A stretch of DNA of 64,000 bases, taken from the NCBI GenBank assembly GCA_903928915.1, contig CAIYSL010000018.1:26075-90074 (forward strand), given 5' to 3'. The position numbers were made by a program, and so were the translations under genes. The notes under the pieces are model-generated. The model ran no database searches. It worked only from the letters and a program-made list of their open reading frames with translations, and was not told the origin of the DNA. Shown here one piece after another: positions 58,536 through 64,000 of the stretch; position 1 is the first letter of the stretch; each line of letters opens with the position of its first letter. The DNA comes from an uncultured Syntrophobacterales bacterium (GTDB lineage: Bacteria; Desulfobacterota; Syntrophia; Syntrophales; UBA5619).

Positions 58536-59369
58536 TCAGCGGCTCTCCTTCACCTTTCGCTGGTACCCCTCTTTTTCGGCTTGCGCGGCCTTGAGGTCCC
58601 GCTCCAGACCCTGTCGGGTCTGGCGTTCCGCGGCCACGTTCTTGGACCAGATGTCCCGCGCCCGGGTCATGGCTATCCCCGGACCATCCAATGCGGCCTT
58701 GCCCCTCTCGTGGGTGCGCTGGGTTATCGATCCCCTGCTGCCCGCCTCCTCACCGACGGCGCCCATAGCGCTGTCGCGAATGATCCCCTGGTTGGTCTTT
58801 TCATACTCCGCGTTCAGGTCCTTCTCCCGCTGCCTGGACTCCCGGATCCGTTTCTGGAGGGCTTGGATCCTCTGGTCAGACTCCTGAACCTTCTTCGTGT
58901 AGTGCGCCCGGTCGATCTCTCCGCCCGCGCGGCGGCTCAGCGACGCGCCGACTCTTTCCCTGCCGCCGGACGAACCCGCGGCCCCGCCGGAAGCCGCCGC
59001 CCTTTCCTTTGCACCAGAGCCGGATCCGGTTGGGGCGGCCGTGGTCGGCGTCCTCTTACCCGGTGCTGACGGAGTCGATTTTGCCGCATCCTTTGCAGGC
59101 AGTTGAACGGGGGTTTTGTCCCAAGCCTGTTTCGGCGGCTCCTTGACGGTTGATTTCCACCCCTGCTTGGGCGGTTCCTTGACAGTTGACTTCCACCCCT
59201 GCGTTGGCGCAGAGGATGCATTGGCGACCGCGGTCAAGGAGTCGTTGGGATCTCTGACAAATTTGCGCTGTGGGCTGATGGTATCCGGAACGGTCAGCGT
59301 AAATCCGAAGATGAAAATTGACACGAGCATAACGCCGAGATGGGGCACGGAATTTTTTATGGAGTCCAT
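58536..59369 (-). CDS. Membrane-anchored low-complexity/coiled-coil protein with tandem repeat
   Basis: A 277-aa protein I do not recognise. A hydrophobic N-terminal segment (11-27) may be an anchor or signal. Residues 58-69 and 70-81 are exact 12-residue repeats (GWKSTVKEPPKQ), and a third degenerate copy follows. Residues 90-150 are Ala/Gly/Ser/Thr-rich, and about 150-277 form a charged coiled coil. It resembles in style the exported coiled-coil pair at 40-43 kb. It may act in the envelope; no function is assigned. Confidence 0.55.
   Translation of the reverse strand: MDSIKNSVPHLGVMLVSIFIFGFTLTVPDTISPQRKFVRDPNDSLTAVANASSAPTQGWKSTVKEPPKQGWKSTVKEPPKQAWDKTPVQLPAKDAAKSTPSAPGKRTPTTAAPTGSGSGAKERAAASGGAAGSSGGRERVGASLSRRAGGEIDRAHYTKKVQESDQRIQALQKRIRESRQREKDLNAEYEKTNQGIIRDSAMGAVGEEAGSRGSITQRTHERGKAALDGPGIAMTRARDIWSKNVAAERQTRQGLERDLKAAQAEKEGYQRKVKESR
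59127..59198 (-). repeat. 36-bp tandem repeat within the coiled-coil gene
   Basis: Two adjacent 36-base units (59198-59163 and 59162-59127) encode the same 12 residues while differing at several synonymous bases. The synonymous drift with strict protein identity suggests selection on the encoded repeat. Confidence 0.6.
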
Positions 59370-59533
59370 ATTTCCCTCCTCATATTATTCCCCGTGGTCA
59401 TCATGCATGCGTTTCCCTGAAACATGCCGGCCCTGAGTAGCCATAATGTAGCAGAAAACGGAAAAACGAGAAATACGAATACCGGGAAGAACAACGGTAG
59501 GGAAAACAGGCGGGGTGCCAAAAACCGGAGCTG

Positions 59534-59562
59534 GGGGGCATCGATCCGCGATCGAGGCCCCC
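59534..59562 (-). terminator. Terminator-like hairpin after the FmdB gene
   Basis: A 12-base stem with one mismatch (59534-59545 with 59551-59562, five-base loop). Read on the minus strand it follows the FmdB stop and is succeeded by T-rich sequence. Confidence 0.55.
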
Positions 59563-59600
59563 GCAGATGCGCGAGGCGGGCAGCCTGTCTGCGGGCAAGC

Positions 59601-60089
59601 CTACAGGTCGTACAGGGTTTCGTCGACGCGGGGTTTGGGTTTTCGGCGTCCTTTCTGTCCCTTTGCGCCCATGACGAAGGGCTCTTCCCCTTCCAGGAGG
59701 TCGCCCATCTCCGCCTCGACACGGTCGGGGTCCTCCCCTTTTTCCAGACGGCTCAGGGCCTCCTCCATGCCGGCGCCGAGGTTCATGCCCGTGGCGTCGG
59801 TGAGCTTCCGCATGAGCTGTGCGGCCTGGCGTGGGTCGTCATCGTTGAGTTTCTCCGCCTCCCCGGCGAGCATGGCCATCGCCTTTTCCATCTTCGCCTC
59901 GTCTACCGGCGGTATTCCATCCTCGGCAGGCGCCTCGCCGCCGCGGCGCACCTTGGCGAATAGGGACATCTTCCGCTCCAGTTTCTTGCCGCACTTCGGG
60001 CAGCCGGGGACCTTCTGGGTGTTGACGCTCCGGGAGAAAAAGTTGAAGACGGTATTGCATTTCCCGCAATAGAATTCGTAGATGGGCAT
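59601..60089 (-). CDS. FmdB-family zinc-ribbon protein with extended C-terminal domain
   Basis: A 162-aa protein starting with a FmdB/CxxC zinc ribbon: MPIYEFYCGKCNTVF with C8 and C11, then C30 and C33 in GCPKCGKK. The remaining ~115 residues are acidic/helical (EKAMAMLAGEAEKLNDDDP...). FmdB proteins are named for formamide-related regulators; the function is unknown. The start is the ATG at 60089; the frame runs further but is not convincing. Confidence 0.8.
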   Translation of the reverse strand: MPIYEFYCGKCNTVFNFFSRSVNTQKVPGCPKCGKKLERKMSLFAKVRRGGEAPAEDGIPPVDEAKMEKAMAMLAGEAEKLNDDDPRQAAQLMRKLTDATGMNLGAGMEEALSRLEKGEDPDRVEAEMGDLLEGEEPFVMGAKGQKGRRKPKPRVDETLYDL

Positions 60090-60205
60090 GCCGTTCGCTC
60101 CGAATGATCGTGCGCGGGGCAGCAACTCCCGCAGCACGCTGAGTTTTTCATACGATAACCATCCCGCCGGGAAAATCAAGCGGCTTTTCGGGATCACCCT
60201 CACCC

Positions 60206-60230
60206 TTCCCTCCCTCGTCGAGGGGGAGGG
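60206..60230. repeat. Dispersed palindromic repeat, copy C
   Basis: TTCCCTCCCTCGTCGAGGGG then GAGGG, with more of the same CACCCTCCC wording about 25 bases further on (to about 60290). It is related to copies at 25056-25077 and 37201-37226. Confidence 0.55.
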
Positions 60231-60300
60231 TATAAGGGACTATCATTCGTTGTCTCACCCTCCCCCGACCCCTCCCGTCAAGGGAGTGGAGTGATAGGGG

Positions 60301-61566
60301 TCAGGAAGGGAGGGGGGGCACGGGGGGCAGGGCCGCGATCCGCTCGGCGAGGGGCGGGTGGGAGTAATAGAACCGCGCGTACAGGGGGTGGGGATGGAGG
60401 TTCGCCAGGTTATCCTTGGCGAGCCGCTTCAGGGCGCCCACCAGGGGGGCCGTGGTCCCGGTGAGGCCGGCCACGGCCGCGTCGGCTTCCCGTTCGTACC
60501 GCCTCTGGACTGCCGAGAGGACAGGGGTGAGGAGCGTCGTCACGGGGGCTGCGATAACGGCAAAGAGCAGCACGCCCACGAAGGGAATGGGCTTGGCAAA
60601 GCCGAAGGTTTCATACAGGAGCGGCCAGGCGACCGCCTGCGAGGCGAGCCACAGGGCGAAGAACGAGGCCGCCTCCATGAAGATAAGCTGTTTGAGGATG
60701 TGCCGCCCCCTCCAGTGGCCGATCTCATGGGCGAGGACGCCCACGATCTCCTCGGCGGTGTGCGATGCGATGAGCGTGTCGAAAAGGACGATCCGTTTCG
60801 TCTTTCCCAGCCCGGTGAAATAGGCGTTCGTATGGCGGCTCCGTTTGCCCGCGTCCACCTGGTACACCCCCTCGGTCTTCAGCCCCACCTGGGCCATGAG
60901 GGAGACGATCGCATCCCTGAGGCCCGCATCGCGGATGGGTTCGTACTTGTTGAACAAAGGCGCGATCACCACGGGGTACAGCCAGAGCATCACCAGCTGG
61001 AAGGAGCCGAACAGGAGCCAGGTCCAGAACCACCAGGCAGCCGGAGCGAACCGCAGGATTGCGAGAAACCCGCTCAGCAGCAGCCCCAGCAGTACGATCG
61101 AGACGGCGAGCCCCTTGACGAGGTCGATCAGCCAGAGCCGAAGCGTGATCGTGCTGAAGCCGTGGCGCCGCTCGATGACGAAGGTCCGGTAGAGGTCGAA
61201 GGGGAGGCCGAGAAGCCCGCTCGCCAGGGCCGGGATTCCGAAGAACAGGAGCCCCGCGACGATGAAGTGTTCCTGCCAGGCGGGCAGGAGGCCCAGGAGC
61301 CAGGGGAGGAGCCCGCCGAGGAGCACGATGAGGGTGAGGGCGTCGCCGATCAAGTCCTCCAGGGTCGCAAACCGGGACGAATCGAGGGTGTAGCGGGAGA
61401 TCCTGGCGAGGGTATCGGCGTCGATCGCGCCCTGGAACACCTCCGGCACCTCGCGGCCGTGACGCCGGAGGTGGCCGATGTTGAGGCTGCTCAGCGCCAG
61501 ACGCACCAGCGCCGAGGCGGCAAAGGCCGCCAGGAACAGGATCATGAGGCCGTTGAACTGTACCAT
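60301..61566 (-). CDS. M48-family membrane metalloprotease (Ste24-like)
   Basis: A 421-aa membrane protease. The zinc motif HEIGH (H280, E281, H284) is intact, with the third ligand Glu in RYEREADAAVAG (about 345). There are several membrane segments before and between. The N-terminal region with RHGREVPE matches CAAX-protease-type M48B proteins. It lies 12 bases after the dehydrogenase gene, in the same transcript. Confidence 0.9.
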   Translation of the reverse strand: MVQFNGLMILFLAAFAASALVRLALSSLNIGHLRRHGREVPEVFQGAIDADTLARISRYTLDSSRFATLEDLIGDALTLIVLLGGLLPWLLGLLPAWQEHFIVAGLLFFGIPALASGLLGLPFDLYRTFVIERRHGFSTITLRLWLIDLVKGLAVSIVLLGLLLSGFLAILRFAPAAWWFWTWLLFGSFQLVMLWLYPVVIAPLFNKYEPIRDAGLRDAIVSLMAQVGLKTEGVYQVDAGKRSRHTNAYFTGLGKTKRIVLFDTLIASHTAEEIVGVLAHEIGHWRGRHILKQLIFMEAASFFALWLASQAVAWPLLYETFGFAKPIPFVGVLLFAVIAAPVTTLLTPVLSAVQRRYEREADAAVAGLTGTTAPLVGALKRLAKDNLANLHPHPLYARFYYSHPPLAERIAALPPVPPLPS

Positions 61567-61578
61567 CGGTGTGGTTTC

Positions 61579-62499
61579 TTATTCGGGTTTACGAGGCTGC
61601 CGGTCGAAGAGCCCGATCTCCTCCCAGGCCCGGACCACCTCGCGGTATCCGGCCGGGACAACGCCGCCGAACTTAGCGGAGAGGTCGAGCGAAGCGGACC
61701 ACTGCAACCGCTCGACGGTCGCCCGGACCATCACGGGGTCGATCCCGAGCTCCTCCAGGAGTTGCTGCGCGGCCTGCATCTCCACGGCCCGCCTGCCGGC
61801 GTAGATTGCGTCGCTGCCCACGAAGCGGTCGACGACATACTCTAGGCCGCGGCCGAAGAACTGGTCGTTTAAGACCGTGAGTACCGTCTCCTCCACGCGG
61901 AAGTGGTGGCCCGCCAGGAGCATCTCCACGAGAAGCCCGCCGAACCCCTTGGTGGCGATGGAGAGGATCAGCTTGATCGCCGCGGCCTGGCCGGCCTCGG
62001 CGCCCACGGAGCGGCAGTTCATCCCGATGCCGTTGAGCGCTGCGGCCACCGCCTCGGCCTGGGGGCCGGCGAGGAAGGTCAGCACCCGGCGCCCTTCGGC
62101 AGGGACCGGCCCCATCAGCGCTCCGTCGACGAAGGAGGCGCCCGCCGCCTCGATCAGCTTCGCGGCGGCCTGCATGTCCCGGGGCGAGGAGGAGGTGAGA
62201 TCGACGTACACCTTGCCCGGTCCGAGGAAGGGGGCAAACTCCCGCGCTGCGTCAAGGGCGGCAGCGGGGGGGACGACGGAGAGGAGGTAGTCGGAACGGG
62301 CGGCGAGCTCCCGGGCGGTATCGACGGCTGCTGCCCCTGCCTCCCGGCCCCGCTTTGTCGCCAGGGCGGCGCGCGCGGGGTCTTGCCGGCGGCCGTGGAT
62401 GAAGAGGATTCCCTCGACCCCGGCCTCGTGCAGCCCCCTGGCGATGGCGAAGCCCGCCTCACCGAAACCGATGAACCCGAGGGAGAGGGAGTCCGGCAT
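61579..62499 (-). CDS. NAD(P)-dependent dehydrogenase of the 6-phosphogluconate/3-hydroxyisobutyrate type (DUF1932)
   Basis: A 306-aa two-domain dehydrogenase. The Rossmann loop reads GFIGFGEAGFAIARGL (8-23), with a region VDGALMGPVPAEG typical of beta-hydroxyacid dehydrogenases. The C-terminal helical domain, with KLILSIATKGFGGLLVEML, resembles the DUF1932 type. It follows the molybdenum-hydroxylase fragment by nine bases and precedes the M48 protease. Oxidation of a beta-hydroxyacid is likely; the specific substrate is unknown. Confidence 0.85.
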   Translation of the reverse strand: MPDSLSLGFIGFGEAGFAIARGLHEAGVEGILFIHGRRQDPARAALATKRGREAGAAAVDTARELAARSDYLLSVVPPAAALDAAREFAPFLGPGKVYVDLTSSSPRDMQAAAKLIEAAGASFVDGALMGPVPAEGRRVLTFLAGPQAEAVAAALNGIGMNCRSVGAEAGQAAAIKLILSIATKGFGGLLVEMLLAGHHFRVEETVLTVLNDQFFGRGLEYVVDRFVGSDAIYAGRRAVEMQAAQQLLEELGIDPVMVRATVERLQWSASLDLSAKFGGVVPAGYREVVRAWEEIGLFDRQPRKPE

Positions 62500-62508
62500 G
62501 GGAAATCC

Positions 62509-64000
62509 TCAGCAGGGGGCCTTCTTCAGGGCCGCCCGGATCTTCTCCGGGGTGATCGGCAGGTCGGTGATCCGCACGCCGATGGCGTCGAAGATCGCCC
62601 CGGCGATGGCCGGCGCGGTCGGCGCCACGGCCGGCTCTCCGGCCCCCTTGGCCCCGTACGGCCCTTCCGGATGGCCAGCCTCGACCATGATCGCTACGAT
62701 CTCGGGAAGGTCCATCATCGTGGCGAGCTTGTAATCGGCCAGCGTGTTGTTCAGGACCCGGCCGCGGTCGAGCTTGAACTCCTCCATCAGGGTGTTGGAG
62801 ATGCCCATGACCACGGACCCTTCGATCTGCTGTTCGCAGAGCTGCGGATTGACTACGCGGCCCACGTCGTGGGCCGCGGCGACCTTCAGCACTTTGACGA
62901 TCCCGGTCTCCACATCCACCTCCACCTCGGCGGCGTGGGTGGCGAACATCCAGAAGGCGCTGCTGAGCCCCTGGGGCATGCCCGGGTCCGCCTTGAGCAG
63001 CTCCGAGCCCGCCGGGCAGTAGGAGCCGTGCTCCACGATCATCCCGCCGCGGGGGAACTTCTGGCTGAAGACCTCCTTGATGCCTGCGCGCTCGCCGACC
63101 CCTTCCTCGGAGATCCTCCCGTTTACCATCGACAGGCGGCCCGGGTCGGTCTGGAGGATTTCGCCCGCAATCTCCAGGATCCTCTTCCGGATTCGCTCCC
63201 CTGCCCTCCGGACGGCGTTCCCGTCGTGGAAGGTGACCCGGCTCGAGGTGGTGCCGAATTGGTAGGGGGTGTTGAAGGTGTCGGAGTTCGGCACGTTGAT
63301 CGTCGTGGGGTCCACGCCGATCGTCTCGGCAGCGATCTGGGCCAGGGCAGTGTGCTGACCGGCCCCCACCTCGACTGCGCTGGTGAGCAGCGTCACCGAT
63401 CCGTCCATGGCGGCGATGATCACGCATTGCGATTCCGTGGGGGTGGCAGTCCCCTTCAGCGTCGTGGCGATCCCCCTGCCCCGCCGGAGGGGTCCCGATG
63501 CGGCGGCCTTCGGCGTGCCCCAGCCGATCTCCCGGGCGGCCCGCTGCAGGGTCTCGGTCAGGCCGACGGCCTTCATCACCTGGCCGTTGATGAACGTATC
63601 GTTCTCCACGTAGCAGTTCTTCAGGCGCAGGGCCACGGGGTCGATCCCCAGGCGCTGGGCGATCATGTCCATCTGGGCCTCGCAGGCCCAGGTCACCTGG
63701 GTCACGCCGTAGCCCCGGTAGGCGCCGGCGATCTGTTTGTTCGTGTAGACCAGCCGGGAGCGCACCTCCAGGTTGGGTATCCGGTAGGGGCCGAAGATGG
63801 TCATGGCCCCGCGGTAGGTCACGTCCGGCCCTTTGGAGGCGTAGGCCCCCTTGTCCCAGATGAGGTCGGCGCTCCGGGCCACGAGCGTTCCGTCCTTCTT
63901 CACCCCCGTCTTGATCCTGAGGTAGGCGGCGTGGCGGGTCTGCGCCGCGGAGAGCTCCTCTTCCCGGGAGAAGATCATCTTGACCGGCCTGCCGCCCGTG
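62509..64000 (-). CDS. Second molybdenum hydroxylase large subunit, partial (5' end outside the window)
   Basis: At least the C-terminal ~497 residues of a xanthine dehydrogenase-family molybdopterin subunit. The frame is open to the window end (TGRPVKMIFSREEE is in phase), so the gene extends beyond. Cofactor motifs are GAYRGYGVTQ, VEVGAGQHTALAQIAAET and the catalytic-Glu block YGAKGAGEPAV. It differs from the enzyme at 14924, with a GEP rather than GEV motif. It is co-transcribed with the DUF1932 dehydrogenase, so an unsaturated or aromatic acid intermediate may pass between them; this is inference. Confidence 0.88.
   Translation of the reverse strand, partial: TGGRPVKMIFSREEELSAAQTRHAAYLRIKTGVKKDGTLVARSADLIWDKGAYASKGPDVTYRGAMTIFGPYRIPNLEVRSRLVYTNKQIAGAYRGYGVTQVTWACEAQMDMIAQRLGIDPVALRLKNCYVENDTFINGQVMKAVGLTETLQRAAREIGWGTPKAAASGPLRRGRGIATTLKGTATPTESQCVIIAAMDGSVTLLTSAVEVGAGQHTALAQIAAETIGVDPTTINVPNSDTFNTPYQFGTTSSRVTFHDGNAVRRAGERIRKRILEIAGEILQTDPGRLSMVNGRISEEGVGERAGIKEVFSQKFPRGGMIVEHGSYCPAGSELLKADPGMPQGLSSAFWMFATHAAEVEVDVETGIVKVLKVAAAHDVGRVVNPQLCEQQIEGSVVMGISNTLMEEFKLDRGRVLNNTLADYKLATMMDLPEIVAIMVEAGHPEGPYGAKGAGEPAVAPTAPAIAGAIFDAIGVRITDLPITPEKIRAALKKAPC

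Noticed and set aside
1..64000. tRNA, rRNA, CRISPR arrays, prophage or intact insertion sequences
   Set aside because: None found: no cloverleaf-like sequences, regularly spaced repeats, integrase or transposase genes were recognised on either strand.

Overview
The window is a gene-dense, visibly GC-rich bacterial chromosome segment. I infer a Desulfobacterota-type organism (former Deltaproteobacteria, anaerobic). The reasons are the mix of TRAP and tripartite tricarboxylate transporters, three class III CoA-transferases, two molybdenum-hydroxylase loci, a hexaheme cytochrome c, a 4-hydroxybutyryl-CoA dehydratase-type enzyme and an LPS locus (Gram-negative). No rRNA, tRNA, CRISPR array, phage or intact insertion sequence was found.

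Layout. 1-8.7 kb: a TRAP dicarboxylate-type transporter and an MBL-fold hydrolase (minus) face a two-subunit class I fumarase/tartrate-dehydratase pair, a CoA-transferase and a tandem hotdog protein (plus). 8.9-14.6 kb: a stand-alone protein with three complete MshEN-type c-di-GMP-binding domains, then a coupled minus-strand cassette (HATPase/acetyltransferase-like protein, HisC-like aminotransferase, MFS transporter, GNAT enzyme). 14.7-18.7 kb: a molybdenum hydroxylase whose FeS and FAD subunits are fused. 18.8-22.3 kb: a Kef-type K+/H+ antiporter with its flavoprotein partner and an exported O-methyltransferase. 22.3-26.3 kb: ilvB-ilvN-ilvC behind a Leu/Val-rich leader peptide and two terminator hairpins, a classical attenuator. 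26.5-29.9 kb: a two-component system and a hexaheme cytochrome. 30-34.4 kb: pirin, then an operon of an alanine-racemase-fold PLP enzyme, cupin, signal-less solute-binding protein and LUD protein.

34.5-39.7 kb: an LPS core operon whose gene content (iron ADH, DegT aminotransferase, HldD, KdsB, acyltransferase) matches the Kdo8N route described for Shewanella (kdnB/kdnA), so the LPS inner core probably carries 8-amino-Kdo. 40-43 kb: two exported coiled-coil proteins of unknown function. 43.3-47 kb: TrmJ-type methyltransferase, SAM methyltransferase, MBL hydrolase, a 122-bp inverted-repeat element and a HAD phosphatase. 47.1-56.8 kb: a long catabolic operon led by a GntR/FCD regulator with a perfect 20-bp palindrome over its promoter, followed by a carboxyltransferase, two CoA-transferases, TctBA, TctC and the 4-hydroxybutyryl-CoA dehydratase-like enzyme. 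56.8-64 kb: FGGY kinase, a repeat-containing exported protein, FmdB zinc ribbon, M48 protease, a DUF1932-type dehydrogenase and the 3' part of a second molybdenum hydroxylase running off the window.

Themes are import and CoA-dependent breakdown of organic acids, molybdenum-hydroxylase chemistry, and envelope modification. The least ordinary items are the triple-MshEN protein, the Kdo8N locus, the ilv attenuator with a long palindrome inside the operon, and the four-gene HATPase/HisC/MFS/GNAT cassette.
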